A DNA stretch of 64,000 nucleotides, taken from assembly GCA_039105265.1 (NCBI GenBank), contig JAPFFF010000102.1, forward strand, positions 1-64,000, written 5' to 3'. Each line of letters starts with the position of its first letter. Within the stretch, counting starts at the first letter, position 1. The translations under genes were made by a program, and so were the position numbers. The DNA is from Tritrichomonas musculus (taxonomy: Eukaryota; Parabasalia; Tritrichomonadida; Tritrichomonadidae). Shown piece after piece: positions 54,683-64,000 of the stretch. Below the pieces are notes generated by a model that ran no database searches, was not told the origin of the DNA, and saw nothing but the letters and a program-made list of their open reading frames with translations.

Positions 54683-57343
54683 ATGACGTCAGATGTGGAT
54701 GAACAATTAATAATGAATGAGGTGAAAAAGAAAGATTATCAAGATATGCTCATATTCATGTTCCAAAATAGTAAATCAGAGCAAATAAAAACAATAATAC
54801 ACAATATTATTGAGTATCTCAAGAATCCTCGTAACTATATCAAAGACGTGAAAGAAAAGCTAAAAGATATGCTTGATAAATATAACGCAAAGCCTAAAGG
54901 AAGTAAAAGACAAAAAAATGAATTAGCTAAAATACTTGATTCAAAAGCGAATTACTTTATTGATATATCTGGCTTACTAAAAGATAAAGCTGCGGGCACT
55001 CGCAGCCTCCGGGAACAAAGTTCCAGTCAACACAGTTGCCGACAAGCGGAGGAAGAAAAGCCTGTTATTCCACAAATTGAGGAAGAGGAAGAACCTGACT
55101 TGGAAGGCCACTATTTTAGAAACAGAATTAATAAAGACATTGAATCACTTAGTAATTTATTTACACTTGATAGTAATCATATTAATGCTTTACACTTATT
55201 TTATTGTATTGCTGATGACTCAAAAAGGTATCCGTTATTTAATAAAAAAGATACTACACAGATTCAATTACTTGTCGTATCATTGGTTGAAAACATAGAT
55301 TCACATAAAAACAATAAGATACCAGATGACATAAATAACCTAATGCAATTTGAGAAACAAAGAAGACAAACCAATATTGAAACAATGAGAAAGTTAGCTG
55401 AATCTAATCAAGAAGGTCAGCAATTATTAGATGCTTACAATAAATCTTCTACAATTGATGCTAACCAACTAGAAAGGTTTGGCTTATTAAATGAAGAGTT
55501 TACTGCTAAAAACCTTTATGGTTACTATAATAGGTCTATAAATCCTAAAGATGACTCCGATGTTAGAGTTAGGAATATCGCATTACAATTACATGATGCA
55601 ATAAGAGAAACAAACATATTTGAAGAAACAACTGAACCTAAAAACAAAAAGCAACTCAAACAATTAATAAAGTACCTTAATGAAAATGGAGATAGAGAAA
55701 TATTTTTTAATATGAATAGTGATATAGAAGAGCAAAGTGATATAGAAGAGCAAAGTGAATCTGCACCACAGGCGAGTCTTTCAAAGAAAGCCGAACATTT
55801 GCAAAGCAAAGTTGTTAAAGACAATTATCATGCAATTGACGTAAATCTAGAAGATGATAGTGAATCTTTATCCGACTATAAAACAATGTCGAAGCGTGTT
55901 TTTAGCACACCAACCAAAGAATATCTTAGAAGAAACAAACCAATTGAAGCTGAAGATGACCACAACAACTTTTCAGAACTATTGAACTCAAATATTGAAG
56001 TAACAAAAGGACCTGAAGTAAATGCTGCTGAATTCTTAAATGAATATATGAAGTCTATCCCAACAGGTAAACGTGCTGGTAAAACATTTGAAGCATCACA
56101 AAAACGTATGAGCGACCTGTACATTTTCGAAAACAAACAAAGTATCGATGTTAGTAAATATCGAGGGGAATTATTTGATATTCTTATTAACGGTAATTAC
56201 CGTGTCAAGTTTTCACCTAAATGTGCTACAAGAGATGGAGCAGAAGCTTATTGCAAGAAAAGATTTGATAAAAATGGATATCCATTATATCGTTTAGTAC
56301 CAGCTAGGCATGACACTAAAGACCCTCTCGGTAATCCAATTTGTGATTTAAACGGTGATAGAGTTGAAGATATTGTTATTGTTGATACTCGTGGTAAGCC
56401 TGTTATTATTAATGGATATCGTCTTGTTAAAGCAGACCCTTATAAGAAATTATGGCAAACCGAACGTATTGCTGGTAAAACAAATGATTCATTCGAAGTA
56501 TGGCTTAAGAATCTTATGGGAGCTAAACGAACATGGGAATACACTTCAGAACAATGGAATGAAGGTAAGTTTAAACCTGAAATTGATAAGAAATTAGAAA
56601 AAGTAATAAACTCATATCAATCTGTTGGTTTATCCAAACCCAAAATCAGTACCAAAATTACTGCAAGAGGTTTGTGGAGTTCTATATTTTCAAAAATATG
56701 GCAAACTGTTTTATACAATATATTTACTAATGAAGAATACAAAGATTTGGAACCATTAAAATGTATATTTAGTTATTTCAAAGTATGTACAGCCATATTT
56801 ATTGCACGTTATGAATCTAAAGTGATGAAAGACCATGAACGCAATGATTGGAGTGATTGGGTTAAATATAAGAAATTACATCCAAAATCCGTAAATGCTG
56901 AATTGGGTGTTATGATTCAAAAAGAATATAATGAAAGCATTAAAGCGACTATGCCAGTTGATGGAGAAATAAATAGTGATGGTGAAATATCAGGAGTATT
57001 ACAAGAAATATTGGAGCAAACAAATGACCTCATCTTTAAGACTGGTCTTGGATTCACAGAAGATAAGAAAGACCAATATGCACAGTTAGCTCAAGCTATA
57101 ATTGAAAATAAAGTAAGTACAGCAACAAAGAAGCAATTACAAGACAAATTTGGTGAAAATATTGATGCTTGGATTGATTCACAAGTTGGTGGAAATTACA
57201 CCACAATCAAAGGATTATATAAGGCTGCACATAAAGGTGCTGGTGATAAATCATATATTAGGTCGCGAACTGTTGAAAAGCCAGCTACAGCTGAAATTGT
57301 TGAGGAACCTTCTGATGATGATGATGACGAAGATGAACCATAA
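54683..57343 (+). CDS. Conserved 886-aa Maverick protein (element D)
   Basis: Essentially identical to the protein at 2549, including the palindrome-rich insertion near residue 110, the repeated SDIEEQ, the DLNGDRVEDIVIVD loop and the acidic tail. It starts a few bases from the divergent fibre gene. Probable virion or assembly protein, by inference. Confidence 0.75.
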   Translation: MTSDVDEQLIMNEVKKKDYQDMLIFMFQNSKSEQIKTIIHNIIEYLKNPRNYIKDVKEKLKDMLDKYNAKPKGSKRQKNELAKILDSKANYFIDISGLLKDKAAGTRSLREQSSSQHSCRQAEEEKPVIPQIEEEEEPDLEGHYFRNRINKDIESLSNLFTLDSNHINALHLFYCIADDSKRYPLFNKKDTTQIQLLVVSLVENIDSHKNNKIPDDINNLMQFEKQRRQTNIETMRKLAESNQEGQQLLDAYNKSSTIDANQLERFGLLNEEFTAKNLYGYYNRSINPKDDSDVRVRNIALQLHDAIRETNIFEETTEPKNKKQLKQLIKYLNENGDREIFFNMNSDIEEQSDIEEQSESAPQASLSKKAEHLQSKVVKDNYHAIDVNLEDDSESLSDYKTMSKRVFSTPTKEYLRRNKPIEAEDDHNNFSELLNSNIEVTKGPEVNAAEFLNEYMKSIPTGKRAGKTFEASQKRMSDLYIFENKQSIDVSKYRGELFDILINGNYRVKFSPKCATRDGAEAYCKKRFDKNGYPLYRLVPARHDTKDPLGNPICDLNGDRVEDIVIVDTRGKPVIINGYRLVKADPYKKLWQTERIAGKTNDSFEVWLKNLMGAKRTWEYTSEQWNEGKFKPEIDKKLEKVINSYQSVGLSKPKISTKITARGLWSSIFSKIWQTVLYNIFTNEEYKDLEPLKCIFSYFKVCTAIFIARYESKVMKDHERNDWSDWVKYKKLHPKSVNAELGVMIQKEYNESIKATMPVDGEINSDGEISGVLQEILEQTNDLIFKTGLGFTEDKKDQYAQLAQAIIENKVSTATKKQLQDKFGENIDAWIDSQVGGNYTTIKGLYKAAHKGAGDKSYIRSRTVEKPATAEIVEEPSDDDDDEDEP

Positions 57344-57375
57344 AAAAATTACTACCTACTTTATATCCTTGCTAA

Positions 57376-58371
57376 TTATTTTTTTGAACCTGGTAATTTG
57401 AATGTTGTTGTATGCGCCTTATTTGTTCCTGGATTTACCTGTGACTGCATAGCAGGCCCAAGCTTCGCTTGCGACAAGAAATCATTTTTAGCTTCTGTTG
57501 GACTTGCAACCTTTTGATTCTTAGATGTATCACGAGCTATACTAGATTTTTCAGGTTCTTGGTAAAAATATTTGAATTCAGTTATTGGTGATGGTAATAC
57601 CTTCTTTGGGCGTATTTCATCGGGTATATCAAGTTTTTCATTATTATATTCAATATTTACTTTTGGGTCATATCCACTAAATAAGGAAGGCTCTCTAGGA
57701 TGTGAATTATTTGTATTTACTTTTAAGATGGGGCTTGTGATATTTGATTTGAATACATTGAATACTGGAAAATGGTATTTCCAATCCTGAAATTCATATT
57801 TGAAACCTTTAATATCAGCATCTTCATTTTTATTTCGCAATCGAACTTTCTGCCATTGGCTCATGAATGTTTCTTTTTCGAAACAGAGAAAGATAATTAT
57901 TGGTACTGGCTTAACTGTGCAATCAACGTCTACGCTCGAAGATAGTTGATAACAGAAATTATTTGTTTCTTTTACATCATATCTATAATCATAGTCTCCA
58001 ATCAATAGTATATATGTTTTATTTAGGTCAGGAAATGATTTTTCAACAAATTGGATATCTGTATTACCAAAATTAGAAAAAAGGTCCACAGTTATTGTGA
58101 ATAAACGTAATAGACTAGGATCGTTTGTATTATTTATATTTCTCTCATCTTTGAAATCCACTTTTTTAGGTAAATTCAACGTTACTTCACTACCATTAAT
58201 AAGTACAAATAATTCATGGTAATTACTACTTAAATACAATAAGACTCTCCTATTTCTTTCAGAGATATATGAAAACAGTTGATGGTCCTTATTAATATTG
58301 ATACAATTTGGATCTTGCAAATTAAGTTCTTGCAGTGCTGTGAATACCGATTTTTGGTTGCTGTTATTCAT
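57376..58371 (-). CDS. Unidentified 331-aa protein (element D)
   Basis: Identical in length and apparently in sequence to the protein at 5242; same variable slot and same mini-hairpin segment near the C terminus. Function unknown. Confidence 0.65.
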   Translation of the reverse strand: MNNSNQKSVFTALQELNLQDPNCININKDHQLFSYISERNRRVLLYLSSNYHELFVLINGSEVTLNLPKKVDFKDERNINNTNDPSLLRLFTITVDLFSNFGNTDIQFVEKSFPDLNKTYILLIGDYDYRYDVKETNNFCYQLSSSVDVDCTVKPVPIIIFLCFEKETFMSQWQKVRLRNKNEDADIKGFKYEFQDWKYHFPVFNVFKSNITSPILKVNTNNSHPREPSLFSGYDPKVNIEYNNEKLDIPDEIRPKKVLPSPITEFKYFYQEPEKSSIARDTSKNQKVASPTEAKNDFLSQAKLGPAMQSQVNPGTNKAHTTTFKLPGSKK

Positions 58372-58395
58372 TTTTCCTTCGAAAAAAGCTGTAGC

Positions 58396-58788
58396 TTAAT
58401 AAATAAGAAGGCAGCTCATGATAAATGCTGATGGTATGATTGAATTGCCATACAAATCGGTGAACCATATCTTGTAATCTCTCTTATTGCTACTGAAGAA
58501 TTCGTATTTTCGATATTTGGTTTGACGCTTATTAGCTAACATAATGAATGAATCACAATATGCATCTAATTGAACTATATCTGAATGCACCATTAAATCA
58601 CCAACTAAAAAGTCTTTTACAATTGCTCCAACATATTGAATTACAATATATTTCTTGTTTCTGCTTGATACAAATTCAAGTGGCAACGTAAATTCTGTTG
58701 ATTGAGTGTGGAAATAACGTTTTGTTATGGGCTGTTTTACATTGTTTGTTGCAACATTCTTGATATTATTCATAAGCATTTTTTTCAT
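58396..58788 (-). CDS. Conserved 130-aa beta-rich protein (element D)
   Basis: Same protein as at 6262 (YFHTQSTEFTLPLEF, HSDIVQLDAYCDSFIMLANKR). Located directly downstream of the integrase. Confidence 0.7.
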   Translation of the reverse strand: MKKMLMNNIKNVATNNVKQPITKRYFHTQSTEFTLPLEFVSSRNKKYIVIQYVGAIVKDFLVGDLMVHSDIVQLDAYCDSFIMLANKRQTKYRKYEFFSSNKRDYKIWFTDLYGNSIIPSAFIMSCLLIY

Positions 58789-58793
58789 AGAAA

Positions 58794-60149
58794 CTAAATG
58801 TTAAAATACTTAATGTAATCTTCATTTAAGTCTCCAAATGAATTACATATGAATTTCGTATATATAATAGGTACTTCAATAATAGCTTTTTCAGCATCAG
58901 TCATACGTTTCCTACCTTTATGATGCTTTTCTTGTGGTTCATCTTTTTTAACAGTCTGATATGGTTTTAATAACTTGCAGATTACATTTCCATTACGATA
59001 CTCTAGAAACTCAGCAATTTCATTAAATACTCTTCTACGCTTCTCATGCTTTTTTTGCGTTTTGCTTTTATCGAGATGAACTAATATAATATTACCTCTA
59101 TTATAAGATAACAACCCCTTAAAACGTTGTTTATCATTGATTTCCCGCAATTTCATTTGCATTTTCCTGATATATCTCCACTCCAAATCAGTATCGTTTT
59201 GCATTTGAGCTGGGGTATAATATATGTACTTCGTTGGTTTTACAAGATTCTTGTCATAAAAATCTGATGGGTCATAATCAAAATTCTTAAATCGAAGAGA
59301 ACTATGAGGGGTGTTATTATAGTAATCAACCATTTGTCTCATCAAATTATAATCACTTAATCTTCGCTCATCTAACCCAAAAGCATTTCTCAGAGTTCTT
59401 ATAACAGAATCAACATTTTTGTGAGCTAACGCATATGGAGAATCATTAATAATGAATCTTATAGGATAGAAATCAGTGATTGAATCTATTGTATTTTCCC
59501 AAAACTGGATGTCTTCAAATTGTAAATTGAGTAGCCTTTGGAAACGAGGTTTATAATAGTCGCTTTTTTTAAGCAGTTTTTTAAGAGTTTCCAGTTTGTG
59601 GTTCACGAGGATTTTCCTTAATATTTTATCAAACTCTTTTATCCTTGCTTCTTTAATTACAGCTTTCAAGTCAAATATTAAAGTAGTTTCTCCGGTTGAA
59701 AACCAAATGACAACACTATTATCTTTCATCTCTTTTAATCCAGGTTCTCCATCACATTTGATAGTTTTGAATAGAAATTGTGGATATCTTATTATAATTC
59801 GTTCAAGGGAAAACCATATATTTCCTTTATCCTTTACAGGTTCAACGATTAGGTATCTTGTATTTGTATTGATGAGAACCAAATATATTTTATTTTCTTT
59901 TGTCAAATCTCTAGTATAGTATTTGCTAAACATCAAATCTGCTTCCCAACAACCTGGTTCATTAGAGAAATTTGGTTTTGATAATTCTTTGCATGATTTC
60001 AACTTGAAGTCAGGAATAAATGGTTCTGTTTTGATATTACTTTTAAAGAAAGGTTGTATGTAATTATCAATGTATTTATACTTGGATTTGAAAGGATAAT
60101 TGAGTAAGGAGTTGTATTCTTTATCGTAGATTCTTACTGATTTAGTCAT
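58794..60149 (-). CDS. rve-superfamily integrase (element D)
   Basis: Same protein as at 6660: GCWEADLMF, TIKCDGEPG, NVDSVIRTLRNAFG and a basic SH3-like C terminus. Near identity to the A copy supports recent amplification by this enzyme family. It has the same T7 tract upstream of its start. Confidence 0.9.
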   Translation of the reverse strand: MTKSVRIYDKEYNSLLNYPFKSKYKYIDNYIQPFFKSNIKTEPFIPDFKLKSCKELSKPNFSNEPGCWEADLMFSKYYTRDLTKENKIYLVLINTNTRYLIVEPVKDKGNIWFSLERIIIRYPQFLFKTIKCDGEPGLKEMKDNSVVIWFSTGETTLIFDLKAVIKEARIKEFDKILRKILVNHKLETLKKLLKKSDYYKPRFQRLLNLQFEDIQFWENTIDSITDFYPIRFIINDSPYALAHKNVDSVIRTLRNAFGLDERRLSDYNLMRQMVDYYNNTPHSSLRFKNFDYDPSDFYDKNLVKPTKYIYYTPAQMQNDTDLEWRYIRKMQMKLREINDKQRFKGLLSYNRGNIILVHLDKSKTQKKHEKRRRVFNEIAEFLEYRNGNVICKLLKPYQTVKKDEPQEKHHKGRKRMTDAEKAIIEVPIIYTKFICNSFGDLNEDYIKYFNI

Positions 60150-60282
60150 TTTTTTCCAAAAAAAGTATTGATATACAAAAAAATATCAATTACAGGTAAA
60201 TCATCACGTTTTTCATAAGATTTGGTGAGGGTCGGCAACTTTGTTGACTGGGGCAATGCCCCCGGAATTCCGACCGTCGATT

Positions 60283-61041
60283 TTATTGGCTCATACTATT
60301 AAAGTATTCTTCAATTAATGTATGGAGCTTATTGAGATGCTCTATTTTGATATCAACACAGTTACCACTATTGGAAACCTTATAATCATCTGTTCCAAAT
60401 GATGCTTTTATAATGTTCTTGATGTTTAAATTTGGTGTCATACTAATAGGAAGGTCATCTTTGAAGTAAAATCTTTCGTTTTCATTATTATAATGGTTAA
60501 CAACTTTTCTCCAAGTACTCTTATGACGACGACACAAATGAAGCCTAATGAAACCTTCTTTATTAATATCCTCTTTGTAAATCAAATAACGGTAATCATT
60601 CTTGTGATTTTCTGGAACTGCACGTGGTTTGAGTTCATCAATTTGTTGCTGATGTTGTTTGCGTTCACGTTCAAATTGGGAGTCTAAAAGTTTGGCGATA
60701 TAGATTGCATAGGTTGGTGACGCCCACATTGCAATATAATTGACAAGTAATCGGTGAACATAATAACCTCTCAAATTAATAGGAACATCATCACGTTTTT
60801 CATAAGATTTTTCTAACCTCGGAATTCCGAGGGTCGATTTTTGAGACTCAAATTCTTGTAATAACTCTTTTGTTGTCTGATTTTCAAACCAATGATAAGC
60901 TTGTTTGTTGGATTTACATGCAGTTATTATACTTTGCATTTGGTACATTTCATCTTTGATTGAATGTATGATGCGTAAATGTGTATTATATTGAATAAAT
61001 TCGTAGTCATCATTAATTCGTTCTACGTTTATCGAAGCCAT
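60283..61041 (-). CDS. KilA-N domain protein (element D)
   Basis: Same protein as at 8149, with the GYYVHRLLVNYIAMWASPTYAIYI core and the GGAATTCC-centred palindrome segment. The three-hairpin cluster between integrase and KilA-N is also repeated (60236-60272). Confidence 0.88.
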   Translation of the reverse strand: MASINVERINDDYEFIQYNTHLRIIHSIKDEMYQMQSIITACKSNKQAYHWFENQTTKELLQEFESQKSTLGIPRLEKSYEKRDDVPINLRGYYVHRLLVNYIAMWASPTYAIYIAKLLDSQFERERKQHQQQIDELKPRAVPENHKNDYRYLIYKEDINKEGFIRLHLCRRHKSTWRKVVNHYNNENERFYFKDDLPISMTPNLNIKNIIKASFGTDDYKVSNSGNCVDIKIEHLNKLHTLIEEYFNSMSQ

Positions 61042-61132
61042 TTGTTCTGGAGATAAAAAATTATTTTAAAAATAGATTTGCAAAAAAATGTGGGGACAGC
61101 AATTTTGCTGCTACCGGTTTTCTCAAATCAAT

Positions 61133-63175
61133 TTACTCATTAACTTGACTGCCAGCTGGCGTTTCATCATCAACATATTCTAATCCATTCAAACTAAGTT
61201 TAAAGTATGTATCTCTTGTGAGCCATAATTGAGTTGGAGGTGGATGCACTGTACCTTCTTCGTTAACATTATAGTAAGTATCATTTGGACCTGTATATAT
61301 TGGTTGACCATTAACCTGAACTTGGATATTTCCAAATCCACCATCCAATCCATCGTAGCAATATCCTGCTGAAGCACGTTCTGTTTGAATATTGAAAACA
61401 AAGCTAGAAGCATCACTTAAAGTATTTCTATAGCGAACTCCATTTGCGTCATTCTTTGGCATTGTCATACTATCTTCAAATTCTTTTGTGCATTGTAATG
61501 TGATTCCGTCAAGGTCTCCAGCAGTTAATTGATTTTCAAAGAATCTTGCACCAATTGTGCTAACATTTTCATCTGGGAAGTTCTTACCTCCAATATTGAG
61601 ATAACAATTTTGATATACTGGATTTTCGAAAACAGTGAGGTCATTATGATGTTTTGGAAACATAATTGACATTGTAGTAACATTAATTAATGGGATATTC
61701 AAAGTAGATTTGATACCATTTGCTGCAGGAGCAATTGGGAATGAATGGTAATCAACTTTTTGGGATGGGATTATAATTCCTTCACGAAGAATATTTTCAA
61801 TACCTCTGCGAGTAGATTCACAGACACCATATCCTTGCATATTTGATTTACATAATGTGATTGTCATTCTGTTTACAGTTAATGTAGCTTTCTGTGATGA
61901 ATATGTTTCGTTGTGAAGTTGTGATTTAGCATCATGAATTGCTTGAAGAGTCTGTTTAGCAGAAACAATTGGTGTTTTAACAATTTGCCAAGCATAATAT
62001 CTTCCATTTTTGTCAGCATGATTTAATGGTGGTAATGTTACAGCAGGATTATGAACACAAATTTCTTCATCAGTTGCACCTGGTTGTAATCCAAATTCTT
62101 CAAATTCTTCCTTTGTGTAACTGAAATTGAATTCCAAATCTGTAAGAATATCAGTGTAACCAGTACTTCCATCATCATTATCCCATTGTTCACCAATTCG
62201 ATATTGAATCTTATACTTGATAGGTGTTGGGGTTGGTTCAGGAGATGGAGACGGTGATGGGTCAGGTGTTGGAGATGGTGATGGGTCTGGTGTTGGAGAT
62301 GGGTCTGGAGATGGAGCACCAGGACCTGGAATTATAGCTTCATTACCAATTTGTGTAAATTGATGTTTCAAGTGACCGCGGGCCTTTATTTCTTTCAATC
62401 TTTCTAATTCTGCAGATGAGATACTATCATTATCTTCTAGATAAGCTTTTGTTTCAGCAACAGTATAAGGGTCTATAGCGGCCCAAACTAATCCTGCGGG
62501 TGATACTTGGAAACGAATTGATAAATCACCTATGATACCATTAGGGAATAAATCGAATGCTTGTAATGCAAGTAAATCATCAAATGGAACGTTCAAATCA
62601 AATTCAACTTGGGATTTACCATTAGATTTGAATGAATTGAGGTTAACATAAGCACCAGCAACAGTTTGTGAATAATTTGAAACGTTTTCCCAAAGTGAAT
62701 GTACAAAACGCCTACGTTTCTTCTCAGTCTCTGGTTTAACAGTGGAATACAAAAACCCTTCACGAATGCATTCATTTTGCTGATATCCAACGTTTACATT
62801 ATTATGGAGAATCTCCAAACGGTCAAACAATTGATTAGAAGATTTGAGCCCGACAAATAATTTGTAGAAGTTATTTGGGTCATCAATTTGTTGTAATTTT
62901 GCTAAATCAGTATTGAGTTGTAAATCTAGTTTGATGTGAAAGGTGAGGAATCCTTTATCAACATCACTAATGAAGTGGTCAGGATGTGTTAAACTGATTT
63001 GGGAATACTGTCCTTGATGAAATGGTGCAGGTTGGTCATGACAATCAACTGTTCTGAATGAAAATGAGCGTGTACCATCATTAGTGTTAATCATTTCACG
63101 CATCTTATTAAAAGTGTCAAGTACATTCCCAGCTTCGATTTTGTAATTATGTGCTCTTTCGTTGCGATACAACAT
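61133..63175 (-). CDS. Probable major capsid protein (element D)
   Basis: Same 680-residue protein as at 8999, including the PDPSP-type proline-rich linker at about residues 284-323 and the NPVYQNCYLNIGGKNFP block. The assignment rests on the same reasoning as for element A. Confidence 0.75.
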   Translation of the reverse strand: MLYRNERAHNYKIEAGNVLDTFNKMREMINTNDGTRSFSFRTVDCHDQPAPFHQGQYSQISLTHPDHFISDVDKGFLTFHIKLDLQLNTDLAKLQQIDDPNNFYKLFVGLKSSNQLFDRLEILHNNVNVGYQQNECIREGFLYSTVKPETEKKRRRFVHSLWENVSNYSQTVAGAYVNLNSFKSNGKSQVEFDLNVPFDDLLALQAFDLFPNGIIGDLSIRFQVSPAGLVWAAIDPYTVAETKAYLEDNDSISSAELERLKEIKARGHLKHQFTQIGNEAIIPGPGAPSPDPSPTPDPSPSPTPDPSPSPSPEPTPTPIKYKIQYRIGEQWDNDDGSTGYTDILTDLEFNFSYTKEEFEEFGLQPGATDEEICVHNPAVTLPPLNHADKNGRYYAWQIVKTPIVSAKQTLQAIHDAKSQLHNETYSSQKATLTVNRMTITLCKSNMQGYGVCESTRRGIENILREGIIIPSQKVDYHSFPIAPAANGIKSTLNIPLINVTTMSIMFPKHHNDLTVFENPVYQNCYLNIGGKNFPDENVSTIGARFFENQLTAGDLDGITLQCTKEFEDSMTMPKNDANGVRYRNTLSDASSFVFNIQTERASAGYCYDGLDGGFGNIQVQVNGQPIYTGPNDTYYNVNEEGTVHPPPTQLWLTRDTYFKLSLNGLEYVDDETPAGSQVNE

Positions 63176-63226
63176 TTATGATACAAAAAAAGTACTTATT
63201 ACAGGACTTTTTTCATTATAAAAACA

Positions 63227-63481
63227 ATGGGTATCGGAATCTTCAAGAAAATGAAAAATGCTTTTAAATCAGTTGGCAATACAATTAAGAATGTTGCAAC
63301 TAAAGTCGGTAAAGCGCTTCCTAAAGTTGTTGAAATTGGTAAAAGAGTTACCAGTGCGGTAAAGCCTGTTTTAGGTGATATACCTCTTATTGGAGACACT
63401 ATAAGAGCAATTGACACAGGGTTGAATGTTGTCGATAGAGGAATGAGAATTGGTAAGAGCTTGATAAATGAAGTAGAATAA
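63227..63481 (+). CDS. 84-aa cationic amphipathic protein (element D)
   Basis: Identical to the protein at 11093 (MGIGIFKKMKNAFKSVGNTI). Divergent from the capsid gene with a 51-bp gap. Confidence 0.75.
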   Translation: MGIGIFKKMKNAFKSVGNTIKNVATKVGKALPKVVEIGKRVTSAVKPVLGDIPLIGDTIRAIDTGLNVVDRGMRIGKSLINEVE

Positions 63482-63507
63482 AAACAAAAAAATTTTTTTG
63501 AAAATAA

Positions 63508-63953
63508 ATGGAATTGGAAGTAATTAACGAAATAACTGAAGAAACAAAAAACTTCAAATCCATCGAAGAATTTAATTTGTTCTACCAGAAGCACAAGGAC
63601 GAGATGAATGGACGCACCACACAGTACCTCAATAAAGTATATAAGATTATTACCCCGATGGTGTTGAATATAGAATAACAAAAAAGAATTGTTCGAAAGA
63701 AGGAAATAAGAGAGTTGGGGGTGATATATTTCTAAAAAAAGTGTTTAAAAAGGAAGACCTAAAAGAGTTAGAACAAGATGTTATCAGAGCTGATATTGAA
63801 AGTGTGAAGGGTGAGATTAAGCAGATGATATCGCGCATTCATGCGAATGAGCTTCTAGTGAATCGTATTGAGCAATCAGAGAAAAAAATAATAGAACTAA
63901 CATCAACTGTGAATCAGATAGCTAAATATATTAATACTATGAATAATATGTAG
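63508..63953 (+). pseudogene. 148-aa coiled-coil protein, broken copy (element D)
   Basis: Same gene as at 11374 with KSIEEFNLFYQKHKDEM and the C-terminal heptad region. Broken, about one break. It is the only visible lesion in an otherwise intact-looking copy. Confidence 0.65.
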
Positions 63954-63954
63954 C

Positions 63955-64000
63955 TTAAATCTTCCTATTAATTGGGACCACTGAATGGTTTAAAGAATAT
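63955..64000 (-). CDS. 77-aa conserved basic protein, C-terminal end at window edge (element D)
   Basis: The last 46 bases match the 3' end of the gene at 11822-12055; the remainder lies outside the window. Confidence 0.5.
   Translation of the reverse strand, partial: YSLNHSVVPINRKI

Larger units (their letters stand above)
46449..64000 (+). mobile_element. Maverick/Polinton element D (family 1), left part
   Basis: Starts at the 228-bp terminal inverted repeat and carries polymerase, 144-aa gene, fibre, 886 aa, 331 aa, 130 aa, integrase, KilA-N, capsid, 84 aa and 148 aa before running off the right edge. From 52135 onward it is nearly identical to element A. It looks almost whole in the visible part (about one break). 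It sits inside the integrase gene of element C and must therefore be younger than C. Extrapolating from A, the full length would be about 20.5 kb. Confidence 0.9.

Noticed and set aside
51882-64000. Treating A and D as one element duplicated by assembly error
   Set aside because: The flanks differ (A ends inside B's fibre gene, D begins inside C's integrase) and scattered differences exist, so two copies is the simpler reading, though read coverage could overturn this.

Overview
The window is very AT-rich, intron-poor eukaryotic DNA made mostly of Maverick/Polinton elements: large virus-like DNA transposons with a protein-primed DNA polymerase B, an rve-type integrase, an FtsK/HerA-type packaging ATPase, a capsid-like protein and a KilA-N protein. 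Known lineages packed with such elements include the parabasalid Trichomonas vaginalis. The KilA-N and coiled-coil gene styles fit a Trichomonas-like protist best, but the host is inferred. No clear housekeeping gene is present.

Layout. (1) 1-14854: right part of family-1 element A, ending in a 228-bp terminal inverted repeat (TIR). (2) 14855-24247: older family-2 element B. A is inserted in B's fibre gene, and B ends in a TIR region that carries a small gene. (3) 24248-32852: a spacer between B and C. It has partial genes at both edges (including a Ulp1/adenain-like cysteine protease) and an AT-rich, gene-poor interior with a hAT-type non-autonomous transposon (1056 bp, 8-bp target duplication), other inverted-repeat elements and a decayed coiled-coil repeat gene. 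(4) 32853-46448: family-2 element C, whose left arm carries the packaging module in inverted orientation. It is interrupted in its integrase gene by element D. (5) 46449-64000: left part of family-1 element D, which runs off the right edge. A (1-11866) and D (from about 52135) are nearly identical over about 11.9 kb, so family 1 moved or was copied very recently.

Family-1 gene order, read across A and D: TIR, polymerase (+), 144 aa (+), fibre (-), 886 aa (+), 331 aa (-), 130 aa (-), integrase (-), KilA-N (-), capsid (-), 84 aa (+), 148 aa (+), 77 aa (-), 76 aa (+), 220 aa (+), 43-aa membrane peptide (+), ATPase (+), 152 aa (-), TIR; about 20.5 kb in total. Family 2 has the same core, but KilA-N lies beside the polymerase and a 68-aa gene lies in the TIR.

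By family knowledge, the polymerase and integrase handle replication and integration. The capsid protein, ATPase, fibre and short amphipathic proteins look like a particle-forming module. No protease or penton gene could be recognised in either family. The most unusual signals are clusters of triloop mini-hairpins found between genes and, in frame, inside coding regions; an HNH-like zinc module inside both polymerases; a gene housed in a TIR; and a conserved 43-aa membrane peptide.
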